From NCBI GenBank assembly GCA_035533095.1, contig DATLUM010000003.1, positions 1-41,599 on the forward strand: a DNA stretch of 41,599 nt, given 5' to 3'. Positions within the stretch are counted from its first letter, which is position 1; each line of letters opens with the position of its first letter. This DNA is from Acidimicrobiales bacterium. GTDB lineage: Bacteria > Actinomycetota > Acidimicrobiia > Acidimicrobiales > Palsa-688. Position numbers and translations under genes: made by a program. The notes beneath the pieces are model-generated. The model was not told the origin of the DNA, made no database searches, and saw only the letters and a list, made by a program, of their open reading frames with translations. Shown here piece by piece: positions 27,045 through 34,791 of the stretch.

Positions 27045-27235
27045 CAGATGCCGCCACGCTCCACCCAAGGACGCTCGCGGCGAATCGTCGTCGGGCGCGA
27101 CCACCACCGGCCGGAGAAGCGCCAAGGGCCGGGACGCTCGGGCTCTTGCGCCGCCAGGACCACCGGCCGCGGCCAGGCCATCTCCACCGCCGCCACGATC
27201 GCTGCGAGTTCCTCAGGGGAAGGGTCGGCCGCCAC
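27044..27235 (-). CDS. accE: acyl-CoA carboxylase epsilon subunit
   Basis: A 63-residue protein with the ACC epsilon pattern: 'SPEELAAIVAAVEMA' near the N-terminus and 'WRFSGRWWSRPTTIRRERPW' near the C-terminus. Epsilon subunits bind and stabilise actinobacterial acyl-CoA carboxylase complexes together with the beta (carboxyltransferase) and biotinylated alpha chains. The GTG start shares one base with the TAG stop of the beta-subunit gene (TAGTG), so translation is coupled. The biotinylated alpha subunit is not in the window. The stop codon sits in a 20-bp palindrome. Confidence 0.93.
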   Translation of the reverse strand: MAADPSPEELAAIVAAVEMAWPRPVVLAAQEPERPGPWRFSGRWWSRPTTIRRERPWVERGGI

Positions 27236-28791
27236 TAAAGGGGCACGTTACCGTGCTTGCGCTTCGGCAGCTCCTCCCGCTTGGAGCGCAAAAGGTCGAG
27301 CGAACGGGCCAGCACCTTGCGGGTGTCCGCAGGGTCGATCACGTCGTCGACGTAGCCGCGCTCCGCTGCGAGGTACGGGTTGGCGAACTTCTCCGTGTAC
27401 TCCTCGACCAGCTGCGCGCGGCGGGACGCCGCGTCAGGCGAGGTGGCCAGCTCGCGGCGGTAAACGATGTCCACCGCGCCTTGTGGTCCCATCACCGCCA
27501 GCTCCGCGGACGGCCACGCGAACGCGAGGTCGGCGCCGATGGACTTGGAGTTCATGACGACGTAGGCACCGCCGTAAGCCTTGCGGGTGATGATCTGGAT
27601 GCGGGGAACCGTGGACTCGCAGTAGGCGTAGAGCAGCTTGGCCCCGTGACGGATGATCCCCCCGTACTCCTGGTCGGTTCCGGGCATGAAACCGGGGACG
27701 TCGACGAAAGTGACGAGCGGGATGTTGAACGAGTCGCACGTGCGCACGAACCGTGCACCCTTCTCGGAGCTCTCGATGTCGAGCACGCCGGCGAGGTTCT
27801 GTGGCTGGTTGCCGACTATGCCCACGACGTGCCCGTCGATGCGGGCGAAGCCGCATACCAGGTTCATCGCCCAAAGCGAGTGGTACTCCACGAAGTCGCC
27901 GTCGTCGACGACCGCTGTGATGACCTTCTTCATGTCGTAGGGCTGGTTGGGGCTGGCGGGGATCAAGCCCCGCAGCTCCGGCGTCGAACGCTCGGGGTCG
28001 TCGCCGGTCTCGAGGCGCGGCGGCTCCTCCATGTTGTTGGACGGGAGGAAGCCGAGCAGGTAGCGCACCTCGTCGAGGCAGCTCTTCTCGTCGGCCGCGA
28101 CGAAAGCCGCGACACCCGACTTGGTGGCGTGAGTGAGCGCGCCGCCGAGCTGTTCGAGAGTCACCTCCTCACCGGTCACGGTCTTCACCACGTCCGGGCC
28201 GGTGATGAACATCTGGGAGGTGTCGCGCACCATGAAGATGAAGTCGGTCATCGCCGGGCTATAGACGGCGCCGCCGGCGCACGATCCCATGATCACGCTG
28301 ACCTGGGGGATCACGCCCGACGAGTCGACGTTTCGCTTGAAGATCCCGCCGAAGTAGTGCAGACCTACGACGCCTTCCTGCACGCGCGCGCCGCCGCCGT
28401 CGTTGATGCCGATCATCGGCACACCGAGCGAGGTGGCGAGATCCATGATCTTGTGGACCTTCTCGCCGAACACCTCACCGAGGGATCCTCCATTGACGGT
28501 GAAGTCCTGGGAGAAGATGCAGACCTTGCGACCGTCGATCGTGCCGAAGCCGGTGATCACACCGTCTGTGTAGGGCCGCTTGTCATCGGGCAGTCCCGGG
28601 GCCCTCGTGCGAGCGAGCATGTCGAGCTCCTGGAACGACCCCTCGTCCAGCAGGTAGTCGATCCGCTCCCTCGCCGTCATCTTGCCCTTGGAGTGCTGGC
28701 GCTCGATGGCGTGGGGCGGCCCGGCGTGGATGGCCTGCTCCTTGCGGCGGGCCAGTTCCTCGAGGCGTTCGGACATCGGGTGCTCTGACAT
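27235..28791 (-). CDS. accD5: acyl-CoA (propionyl-CoA) carboxylase beta subunit
   Basis: Carboxyltransferase that moves CO2 from biotin to acetyl- or propionyl-CoA, making methylmalonyl-CoA in the latter case. The 518-residue chain contains the two crotonase-like halves typical of AccD5/PccB: 'GGGARVQEGVVGLHYFGGIFKRN', 'VSVIMGSCAGGAVYSPAMTDFIFMV' in the first and 'GFARIDGHVVGIVGNQP', 'VDVPGFMPGTDQEYGGIIRHGAKLLYAY', 'KAYGGAYVVMNSKSIGADLAFAWP' in the second, with the two glycine-rich oxyanion motifs intact. I start at the ATG at 28791, 8 nt from a TACCCT box; a second in-frame Met lies five codons later. The accE gene overlaps the stop by one base. Confidence 0.93.
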   Translation of the reverse strand: MSEHPMSERLEELARRKEQAIHAGPPHAIERQHSKGKMTARERIDYLLDEGSFQELDMLARTRAPGLPDDKRPYTDGVITGFGTIDGRKVCIFSQDFTVNGGSLGEVFGEKVHKIMDLATSLGVPMIGINDGGGARVQEGVVGLHYFGGIFKRNVDSSGVIPQVSVIMGSCAGGAVYSPAMTDFIFMVRDTSQMFITGPDVVKTVTGEEVTLEQLGGALTHATKSGVAAFVAADEKSCLDEVRYLLGFLPSNNMEEPPRLETGDDPERSTPELRGLIPASPNQPYDMKKVITAVVDDGDFVEYHSLWAMNLVCGFARIDGHVVGIVGNQPQNLAGVLDIESSEKGARFVRTCDSFNIPLVTFVDVPGFMPGTDQEYGGIIRHGAKLLYAYCESTVPRIQIITRKAYGGAYVVMNSKSIGADLAFAWPSAELAVMGPQGAVDIVYRRELATSPDAASRRAQLVEEYTEKFANPYLAAERGYVDDVIDPADTRKVLARSLDLLRSKREELPKRKHGNVPL

Positions 28792-28799
28792 CGGTCCAA

Positions 28800-28805
28800 A
28801 GGGTA
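28800..28805 (-). promoter_or_regulatory. -10 box, leaderless promoter of accD5-accE
   Basis: TACCCT on the minus strand, 8 nt before the ATG at 28791. Confidence 0.55.
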
Positions 28806-28865
28806 CTGCCGGCGCCACCAACGCCCCCATTCGGCGTGGCCGTTCGAGCGGCAAGACTGCCAGGT

Positions 28866-29597
28866 GTGGCCACTCCCGCAGCTCCGGCGAACAGGCGGGC
28901 GGTCGAGCCTCCTCCGACCCGCTGGGAGTTCCCCTCGGACCCTCGCGCGCTCGCCAGGGCAGCTCAACAGAGCGGGGGGGAGGTCGTGGCCGTCGGGGCC
29001 GACCTCGAACCGGGAACGCTGCTGGCCGCGTACCGGTCCGGGTTGTTCCCGATGCCGGCGAGGCGCGGTCTTCCTGGCTGGTGGTCACCAGAACCCCGTG
29101 GGGTCATCCCGCTGAACGCTGGAGGCTTGAAGGTGTCGCGCTCGCTCCGCAGGTCGTGCGCACATTTCGAGGTCCGCGTCGACACCGCGTTCGAAGAGGT
29201 GATCGCTGCGTGCGCCGACAAGCGCCGGCCTGGCAGGTGGATCGACCGTGACATCGTGCGTGCATACACCCGGCTGCACGAATGGGGTTGGGTGCACAGC
29301 GTGGAGGCCTGGGATGACAAGGGCGTGCTGGCCGGTGGGCTCTACGGCGTCGCGGTGGGCGGCCTCTTCGCCGGCGAGTCGATGTTCCACCGGCAGACCG
29401 ACGCGTCGAAGGTCGCTCTGATTCGACTCGTCGAAATTCTGCGCGCAGCGGGCGACGCCGAGCGCCGGCTCCTCGACGTCCAATGGGTGACACCGCATCT
29501 CGAGTCGCTCGGGGCGGTAGGCGTGACACGCGAGGAATACCACCGCCGGCTCGAGGTGGCGCTCAGTCTCCCCCAGCCGGAGTGCTTCGGCGGCTAG
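28866..29597 (+). CDS. aat: leucyl/phenylalanyl-tRNA-protein transferase
   Basis: Attaches Leu or Phe to N-terminal Arg/Lys of proteins, marking them for ClpAP degradation (N-degron pathway). Signature blocks: 'VAVGADLEPGTLLAAYRSGLFPMP', 'GWWSPEPRGVIPLNAGGLKVSRSLRR', 'IAACADKRRPGRWIDRDIVRAYTRLHEWGWVHSVEAW', 'GLYGVAVGGLFAGESMFHR' and 'LLDVQWVTPHLESLGAVGVTREEY'. I begin at the GTG at 28866 (243 residues); an AAGACT box 7 nt upstream resembles the leaderless pattern seen elsewhere. It is divergent from accD5, and its last 35 nt overlap the convergent exonuclease gene. Confidence 0.93.
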   Translation: MATPAAPANRRAVEPPPTRWEFPSDPRALARAAQQSGGEVVAVGADLEPGTLLAAYRSGLFPMPARRGLPGWWSPEPRGVIPLNAGGLKVSRSLRRSCAHFEVRVDTAFEEVIAACADKRRPGRWIDRDIVRAYTRLHEWGWVHSVEAWDDKGVLAGGLYGVAVGGLFAGESMFHRQTDASKVALIRLVEILRAAGDAERRLLDVQWVTPHLESLGAVGVTREEYHRRLEVALSLPQPECFGG

Positions 29598-30471
29598 CCG
29601 CAAGACGGTCGGCACGTGCGGCTAGCGAGGCCGAGTCCAAGACACCCGCTGCGAACGCGCCGAACTTGGCGTCGGGGCCCGACCAGAGCAGCTCCGAAAC
29701 GCCGGATATCACGGGCGGTTCGGTTCTGAGCGTGGCGAGATCCCGAAAGAGCATCGCCAGGCCCCTGGATGCGGCGAGCGTCGCGGCGAGAGTCCCGCCA
29801 GCCCGGACATTCACTTTCCATTGGGCCCCCGAATCCGGGATCGACTCGAGATGCCCGTATACAGCGAGCACCGCGGCAGCCGACTTGGCGCCCCAGCCCG
29901 GCAGTCCGGGGAATCCGTCGGCGCTGTCGCCGACCAACGCGAGGTAGTCGGGGATCGACGCCGGCGGGACACCGAACTTCGCCACTACACCCTGCTCGTC
30001 GATGATGGCTCCCTTGCGCCGGTCGAGCTGCACGACGCGGGTGCCGGTGACGCACTGGGCCAGGTCCTTGTCGGGAGTGCAGACCACCACTTGGTCCACC
30101 GTGGGATCCGAAGCAGCTACAGCCGCGGCGGATGCAAGCGCGTCGTCAGCTTCGAGCTCGACCATCGGCCAAACGGCCGCGCCCATCAGGGCGAGCGCCT
30201 CCTCCAGTAAGCCGAACTGGCCGAGCAGCAACGGGTCGACGCCGGCGCTCGTCTTGTAGCCCGGCCACATGTCGTTGCGAAACGACTCGATCACATGATC
30301 CGTGGCCACCCCCACGTGAGTCGCCCCATCCTCAATCAGGGCCAGCACCGACGAGAGAACTCCGCGGACGGCCGCCACCTCCTGGCCGGCCGAGTTCGCA
30401 TGCGGCGGCGCTCCGAAGAAATGCCGGAACAGCTCGTAGGTTCCGTCGACGAGATGGACCCTCACGCGCAT
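29563..30471 (-). CDS. 5'-3' exonuclease (PolA N-terminal-like, FEN family)
   Basis: A stand-alone 302-residue homolog of the 5' nuclease domain of DNA polymerase I. Acidic metal-binding residues appear as Asp9 ('HLVDGTYELFRHFFG'), 'ELEADDALASAA' and 'VVCTPDKDLAQCV'; the helix-hairpin-helix-like DNA-binding region is 'PDYLALVGDSADGFPGLPGWGAKSAAAVLAVYG'. It could act on flaps or RNA primers; an independent PolA is presumably elsewhere. It overlaps the convergent aat gene by 35 nt and is divergent from the HAD gene. Confidence 0.88.
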   Translation of the reverse strand: MRVRVHLVDGTYELFRHFFGAPPHANSAGQEVAAVRGVLSSVLALIEDGATHVGVATDHVIESFRNDMWPGYKTSAGVDPLLLGQFGLLEEALALMGAAVWPMVELEADDALASAAAVAASDPTVDQVVVCTPDKDLAQCVTGTRVVQLDRRKGAIIDEQGVVAKFGVPPASIPDYLALVGDSADGFPGLPGWGAKSAAAVLAVYGHLESIPDSGAQWKVNVRAGGTLAATLAASRGLAMLFRDLATLRTEPPVISGVSELLWSGPDAKFGAFAAGVLDSASLAARADRLAASRRSTPAGGD

Positions 30472-30494
30472 GGCGGTTCAGCATGGTAGGTCGG

Positions 30495-30500
30495 TACGGT
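30495..30500 (+). promoter_or_regulatory. -10 box, leaderless promoter of the HAD gene
   Basis: TACGGT, 8 nt before the GTG at 30509. Confidence 0.5.
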
Positions 30501-30508
30501 GCAGCGCA

Positions 30509-31090
30509 GTGACATGGTTGATATGCGACTACGGGGAGGTGATCAGCCTCCCCCAACCCGCCGGCGACCTGGCGGCCATCGAGGCGGCGGCGGGCGTCCA
30601 AGGCGACGGGCAGAGCTTCTGGAAGGCGTACTGGCGACACCGCCCTTCCTACGACCGGGCTGATGTCACCGCGGCCGAATACTGGCGGGCTGTCACCGGC
30701 CGCGCGGTCAACTCCGACGCGTTGGAACACCTCGCCCGAGCCGACGTGGGAAGCTGGCTGCATCCCAACCCCGACAGCATCTCTGCTGTTGCCGAGTTAA
30801 AGGAGAGAGGCGTGCGGCTGGCCCTTTTCTCCAACGCGCCGGCCGAACTGGCCAGAGAGCTGCAGTCCGCGCCCTGGCTGGGGTCTTTTTCCGAGAAGTT
30901 CTTCAGCTGCGACCTGAACGCGGTGAAGCCCGCCCACGACTCGTACCTGGCCGTGCTCGAGTCATTGGGCGCTCACCCGGAAGAGGTCGTGTTCGTCGAT
31001 GACCGGCCGGCGAACGTCGCCGGCGCCCAAGCCGTCGGTATCCGGGCGTTCGTCTTCGAAGGCCCGGCGCAGTTGGCCAGACTCGTCTAG
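30509..31090 (+). CDS. HAD-superfamily hydrolase
   Basis: A 193-residue haloacid-dehalogenase-like phosphatase of subfamily IA. The first motif is 'WLICDYGEVIS' (nucleophile Asp at about residue 7), motif II 'LALFSNAPAELA', motif III Lys in 'NAVKPAHDSYLAVLE' and motif IV 'VVFVDDRPANVAGA'. The second Asp of the DxD phosphatase motif is replaced by Gly, as in dehalogenase-like or FMN-hydrolase-like relatives, so phosphatase activity is not certain. The GTG at 30509 fits both the motif position and a TACGGT box 8 nt upstream. Substrate unknown. Confidence 0.85.
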   Translation: MTWLICDYGEVISLPQPAGDLAAIEAAAGVQGDGQSFWKAYWRHRPSYDRADVTAAEYWRAVTGRAVNSDALEHLARADVGSWLHPNPDSISAVAELKERGVRLALFSNAPAELARELQSAPWLGSFSEKFFSCDLNAVKPAHDSYLAVLESLGAHPEEVVFVDDRPANVAGAQAVGIRAFVFEGPAQLARLV

Positions 31091-31126
31091 CTGTTCGCGC
31101 CATCGTGGGCGTCGCAGCGAACCTCT

Positions 31127-32083
31127 CTAGGCAGGCTCAGGCGTCAGGATCTCGTAGCCGTCCTCGGTCACGAGGATGGTGTGCTCGAACTGCGCGGTGC
31201 GCCGGCCGTCGGCGGTCACCGCGGTCCACCCGTTGTCCCACATCTTCTCGCGCCAGGTGCCAAGGGTGATCATCGGTTCGATGGTGAACACCATCCCGGG
31301 CTCCATGACGGTGGACGCCTCGGGTGTGTAGTAGTGCGGGACACTCGGCGACGTGTGGAACTGCTCTCCGATCCCGTGCCCGACGAACATCCGGACGACG
31401 CCGAGGCCATTGCTCGACGCGTGCGTTTCGATCGCACGCCCGATGTCGGAAAGAGGCCGCCCAGGGCGCGCGGCCTCGATTCCCAAACGGCGGCACTCGC
31501 GTGTCGCCTCGACGAGCCTGCGCGACTCCGCGTCGACTTCGCCGACGTAGAAAGTCGCGTTGCAGTCGCCGTGGACGCCGTCGATGTATGCGGTCACGTC
31601 GATGTTCACGATGTCTCCGTCGAAGAGAGGTCGGTCGTCGGGGATGCCGTGGCAGATGACCTCGTTGACCGACGTGCAGATCGACTTCGGATAACCGTGG
31701 TAGTTGAGCGTCGAGGGGAAGGCGCCGCGCTCGATGTACGCCCCGTGGGCGATGACGTCGAGTTCGTCCGTCGTCACTCCCGGCGCGACAGCTGCACCGG
31801 TCACCGCCAACACCTCGGCGGCTATGCGCCCCGCCACGCGGATGCGCTCGATCACGTCGGCGGACTTGACCATCGGCTCATCGCGGCGCTCGGGTATGCC
31901 GGTGCGGTAGTAGTCGGTGGGCACGATCCCGTCCGGCACTCCAAGCATGGGGCTCACGTCACCTGGCAGAACCCGGCCCTCTGTCGCCTTGTGGCAGCGC
32001 TTGTACTTGCGGCCGCTGCCGCACCAGCAGGGGTCGTTGGATCTGGGGATCCGGGTAGAAGTCTGCGTCGCGGGTGCCGTCAC
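31127..32083 (-). CDS. map: methionine aminopeptidase with N-terminal SEC-C zinc motif
   Basis: Removes the initiator methionine from nascent proteins. The N-terminal SEC-C motif 'NDPCWCGSGRKYKRCH' (Cys19, Cys21, Cys30, His31) probably docks to the ribosome, as in the MapA-type long enzymes. The catalytic domain shows His145, metal ligands Asp162 ('NIDVTAY'), Asp173 ('HGDC'), His236 ('FVGHGIGEQFH'), Glu269 ('FTIEPM') and Glu300 ('QFEHT'). The GTG start overlaps the stop of the epimerase gene by 4 nt (GTGA), so the two are translationally coupled. The stop codon lies within an AGAGGTTCGC sequence shared with other gene ends. Confidence 0.95.
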   Translation of the reverse strand: MTAPATQTSTRIPRSNDPCWCGSGRKYKRCHKATEGRVLPGDVSPMLGVPDGIVPTDYYRTGIPERRDEPMVKSADVIERIRVAGRIAAEVLAVTGAAVAPGVTTDELDVIAHGAYIERGAFPSTLNYHGYPKSICTSVNEVICHGIPDDRPLFDGDIVNIDVTAYIDGVHGDCNATFYVGEVDAESRRLVEATRECRRLGIEAARPGRPLSDIGRAIETHASSNGLGVVRMFVGHGIGEQFHTSPSVPHYYTPEASTVMEPGMVFTIEPMITLGTWREKMWDNGWTAVTADGRRTAQFEHTILVTEDGYEILTPEPA

Positions 32084-32481
32084 TCCTGCACCAGCTCTAT
32101 CAACGTCCCGAACGCGGTCTTGGGGTGCAAGAACGCGACAGTCGTGCCGCGCGAACCCGGCCTCGGGGTCTCGTCGATCGCGCGCGCGCCGGCGGAGACG
32201 GCTTGCTTCAGCGCTTCCGCGCAGTCGTCGACGCGGTAACCCACGTGGTGCAGCCCTTCACCCTTGGTATCGAGGTACTTGGCGACCGGCGAGTCCTCGC
32301 GTGTCGGTGTCAGCAGCTGGATGTACGAATCGGCGACGGAGAGCAGAGCCTCCTCCACCCCGTCGCGCTCGACAACCTCACGGTGGGTCACGGTCGCGCC
32401 GAACGTCTGCTTGTACCAGTCGACCGCCGCGTCGAGATCCCGGACCGCGATAGCGACATGGTCCACTTCGGTCAGCGCCAT
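32080..32481 (-). CDS. mce: methylmalonyl-CoA epimerase
   Basis: Interconverts (2R)- and (2S)-methylmalonyl-CoA, and probably ethylmalonyl-CoA epimers, between carboxylation and the B12-dependent mutase. A 133-residue VOC-fold protein with metal ligands His8 ('DHVAIAVRDL'), Gln55 ('SYIQLL'), His78/His79 ('GEGLHHVGYRVDD') and Glu129 ('GTLIELVQE'), plus the substrate-binding 'VAFLHPKTAFG'. It has a leaderless promoter box 6 nt from the ATG, shares its upstream region with the divergent thiolase, and overlaps map by 4 nt. Confidence 0.94.
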   Translation of the reverse strand: MALTEVDHVAIAVRDLDAAVDWYKQTFGATVTHREVVERDGVEEALLSVADSYIQLLTPTREDSPVAKYLDTKGEGLHHVGYRVDDCAEALKQAVSAGARAIDETPRPGSRGTTVAFLHPKTAFGTLIELVQE

Positions 32482-32487
32482 CCGCCC

Positions 32488-32493
32488 AGGCTA
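32488..32493 (-). promoter_or_regulatory. -10 box, leaderless promoter of mce-map
   Basis: TAGCCT on the minus strand, 6 nt before the ATG at 32481. The divergent thiolase box (32513-32518) is only 19 bp away, so the two promoters share regulatory space. Confidence 0.55.
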
Positions 32494-32512
32494 CCGCCGC
32501 GCCGGGCGGTCG

Positions 32513-32518
32513 TAGACT
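32513..32518 (+). promoter_or_regulatory. -10 box, leaderless promoter of the thiolase gene
   Basis: TAGACT, 7 nt before the ATG at 32526. Confidence 0.55.
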
Positions 32519-32525
32519 GGGCGGC

Positions 32526-33710
32526 ATGCCAGGTTCAGTCATGGTCGCCGGCGCACGCACCCCGATCGGCAGGCTTTCCGGAGCGCTCTCGGGCTTCTCG
32601 GCGGCGCAACTCGGCGCGGTCGCGATCCGGGAGGCTCTTCGGCGGGCCTCGATGCGGCCGGAGGACGTGGACTACGTGATCATGGGGCAGGTACTGCTTG
32701 CGGGCACGGGCCAGGTGCCGGCCCGCCAGGCGGCGACCGCAGCGGGGATCCCGATGACCACGCCGGCGACGGTGGTCAACAAGGTCTGTCTTTCGGGTCT
32801 CAACGCGATCTACCAGGCGGACCTGATGATCTCGGCGGGCGACGCGGATGTCGTCGTGGCGGGCGGCATGGAGTCGATGACAAACGCGCCGCACCTGCTG
32901 CTCGGCGCTCGGCAGGGCTACCGCCTCGGCGATGCCGTCCTGCGCGACGCCATGATGTACGACGGTCTCGAGGACGCTCGCAGCCACGAGGCGATGGGGC
33001 GCGACAGCGAGAACTACCTGCCCCGGTTCCCCGACGTGACCCGCGAACGCCAGGACGCCTTTGCAGCGGAATCTCATGAAAGAGCGGCCAGGGCGACCAA
33101 GGACGGCCTCTTCGCCGAGGAGATAGTCGCGGTTGAGGTGCCCCAGAGGAAAGGTGATCCTGTTCTCGTCAACACCGACGAGGGCATCCGGTCAGGCACG
33201 ACAGCGGAGTCGCTGTCCGGGTTGCGGGCGGCCTTCGCGGAAGGTGGGTCGATAACGGCGGGGAACGCCTCGCAGATCTCGGACGGCGCGTCCGCGGTGA
33301 TAGTGATGTCCGAAGAGGCCGCAGAGCGCTGCGGCGTCGAACCGCTCGGCCGTGTCGTGAGCTACGGAATGGTCGCGGGGCCTGACACCTGTCTGATGAC
33401 CCAGCCGTCGCGGTCCACTTTGAAGGCTTTGGGCAAGGCAAGCCTCGGCGTCGGCGACGTGAGCGTCTTCGAGTTCAACGAGGCGTTCGCCGCGGTCGCT
33501 CTCGCTTCCATCGACGACCTCGGAATCTCAGGGGACATCGTCAACCCCAACGGCGGCGCCGTCGCGCTCGGGCATCCCATCGGCGCGTCAGGGAACCGGT
33601 TGGCGCTCACGCTGCTGCACGAGCTGCGCCGGCGCGGCGGTGGTATAGGCGTGGCCGCGCTGTGCGGAGGCGGCGGGCAGGGCGACGCCCTGGTGGTCCG
33701 CGCGGGCTGA
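32526..33710 (+). CDS. acetyl-CoA acetyltransferase (thiolase)
   Basis: Condenses two acetyl-CoA to acetoacetyl-CoA or cleaves 3-ketoacyl-CoA. Nucleophile Cys88 is in 'NKVCLSGLNAIYQADLMI', the general base His350 in 'GGAVALGHPIGASGNR' and Cys380 in 'ALCGGGGQGDALV'; 'EFNEAFAAVAL' is the conserved substrate block. The 394-residue length fits a biosynthetic-type thiolase; no FadJ-like partner is adjacent. It is divergent from mce with only 44 nt between starts, an arrangement I recall from other actinobacteria, and in this window it completes an acetyl-CoA to ethylmalonyl-CoA entry. Confidence 0.94.
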   Translation: MPGSVMVAGARTPIGRLSGALSGFSAAQLGAVAIREALRRASMRPEDVDYVIMGQVLLAGTGQVPARQAATAAGIPMTTPATVVNKVCLSGLNAIYQADLMISAGDADVVVAGGMESMTNAPHLLLGARQGYRLGDAVLRDAMMYDGLEDARSHEAMGRDSENYLPRFPDVTRERQDAFAAESHERAARATKDGLFAEEIVAVEVPQRKGDPVLVNTDEGIRSGTTAESLSGLRAAFAEGGSITAGNASQISDGASAVIVMSEEAAERCGVEPLGRVVSYGMVAGPDTCLMTQPSRSTLKALGKASLGVGDVSVFEFNEAFAAVALASIDDLGISGDIVNPNGGAVALGHPIGASGNRLALTLLHELRRRGGGIGVAALCGGGGQGDALVVRAG

Positions 33711-33727
33711 ACCTGTTCGAGCCGGCT

Positions 33728-33751
33728 AAAGGGGTTCGCAGAACCTCTTCA
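33728..33751. terminator. near-palindrome at the recR stop, between convergent genes
   Basis: AAAGGGGTTCGCAGAACC with the right arm TCTTCA: a close variant of the palindrome at 27025-27044. The recR stop codon (33751-33749) again forms the edge of the arm. It lies 17 nt after the thiolase stop and could terminate both genes. Confidence 0.55.
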
Positions 33752-34378
33752 GTCGACCAACTCTCGACGCCCTTCCAAGGCCCTGCCTAGCGTCAGCTCG
33801 TCGGCATACTCGAGGTCCCCGCCGGCGGGGAGGCCCCGTGCGACCTGGGTGACCTTCACGGGGAGCGGCTTCAGGAGGCTGCCGAGATACAGCGCGGTCG
33901 CGTCGCCCTCGATGTTGGGGTTGGTGCAGAGGATCACCTCTTTGATCGCTTCGCGATCAATGCGGGCGAGCAGCTCGCGAATGCGCAGCTTGTCGGGCCC
34001 GATCCCGTCGATCGGGCTGATCGTGCCCTGGAGGACGTGATACCGGCCGCGGAACTCCCGAGTCTTCTCGACCGCGACCAGGTCGCGGGGCTCCTCCACT
34101 ACGCAGACGACCGTCGGGTCGCGTCTCGAGTCGGTGCAGATCTCGCACTCGATCTCGCTGTCCGGCTGGGCCTCCTCGCGCCGGCTCTCTGCGACGTTGA
34201 AGCAACGGCGGCACCAGGACACCCGCTCTTTGACGACGCTGATCGCGCGCGCCAGGCGGAGCGCGTCATCGGACGAGAGCCTCAAGAGGTGGAAAGCGAT
34301 CCGCTGCGCGGACTTGGGCCCGACCCCTGGAAGCCTTCCCAACTCGTCGATCAGGTCTTGGACTGAATTTGCGTACAT
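33749..34378 (-). CDS. recR: recombination mediator RecR
   Basis: Acts with RecFO to load RecA on gapped DNA. N-terminal HhH motif '[24 protein letters not shown]', Cys4 zinc finger (Cys56, Cys59, Cys78, Cys81), Toprim domain '[42 protein letters not shown]' and C-terminal '[49 protein letters not shown]' are all visible. The zinc finger contains a short insertion between the Cys pairs ('[13 protein letters not shown]'). It is 59 nt downstream of ybaB in the dnaX-ybaB-recR operon. Confidence 0.97.
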   Translation of the reverse strand: MYANSVQDLIDELGRLPGVGPKSAQRIAFHLLRLSSDDALRLARAISVVKERVSWCRRCFNVAESRREEAQPDSEIECEICTDSRRDPTVVCVVEEPRDLVAVEKTREFRGRYHVLQGTISPIDGIGPDKLRIRELLARIDREAIKEVILCTNPNIEGDATALYLGSLLKPLPVKVTQVARGLPAGGDLEYADELTLGRALEGRRELVD

Positions 34379-34437
34379 GGGCGGCTCGACATGGGGTCAT
34401 CCGAGCGTACCCGGGTGCCGGCGCGGTTCGGGGGTTC

Positions 34438-34791
34438 TCAGAGACCCAGCAAGCCACCCAGGTCGAGGGCGCCGCCGCCCGCTCCGGCGATACCGCCGAG
34501 GGCGCTAGAAGCGAGCGCATGCGCCTGCTCCACCGCGTCTCTAACCGCGGCGAGGACCAGGTCCTGGAGCATCTCGACGTCATCGAGAACCGACGGGTCG
34601 ATGGTTATGTCCTGGAAGTCGAGGCCCCCCGTGACCTTCACCCGCACAGCCCCTCCGCCGGCCGTGCCCTCCACGACCTTGGCGGCGGCTGCCTGCTGGG
34701 CCTCGCGGAGGTTCTGCTGAACCTGGCCCAGCTGCGAAAGCAGCGAGTTGAAGTCGGGCGGCTCGCTGCCCCGGTTGCCCTGGTTGCTCAT
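34438..34791 (-). CDS. YbaB/EbfC nucleoid-associated protein
   Basis: A 117-residue DNA-binding dimer of the YbaB/EbfC family. Core: 'LLSQLGQVQQNLREAQQAAAAKVVEGTAGGGAVRVKVTGGLDFQDITIDPSVL' in sections, then 'MLQDLVLAAVRDAVEQAHALASSALGGI' and a Gly-rich tail ending 'GGGALDLGGLLGL'. It overlaps the end of dnaX by 4 nt (ATGA), the conserved dnaX-ybaB-recR order. Chromosome-organising role is known for the family. Confidence 0.95.
   Translation of the reverse strand: MSNQGNRGSEPPDFNSLLSQLGQVQQNLREAQQAAAAKVVEGTAGGGAVRVKVTGGLDFQDITIDPSVLDDVEMLQDLVLAAVRDAVEQAHALASSALGGIAGAGGGALDLGGLLGL

Noticed and set aside
27253-28788. A 511-codon plus-strand frame opposite accD5
   Set aside because: No domain; it mirrors the codon structure of the carboxylase gene.
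30495-31090. Toxin-antitoxin or defence island around the exonuclease and HAD genes
   Set aside because: The exonuclease is a FEN/PolA-type housekeeping homolog and the HAD protein is a common phosphatase type; no defence genes lie nearby.
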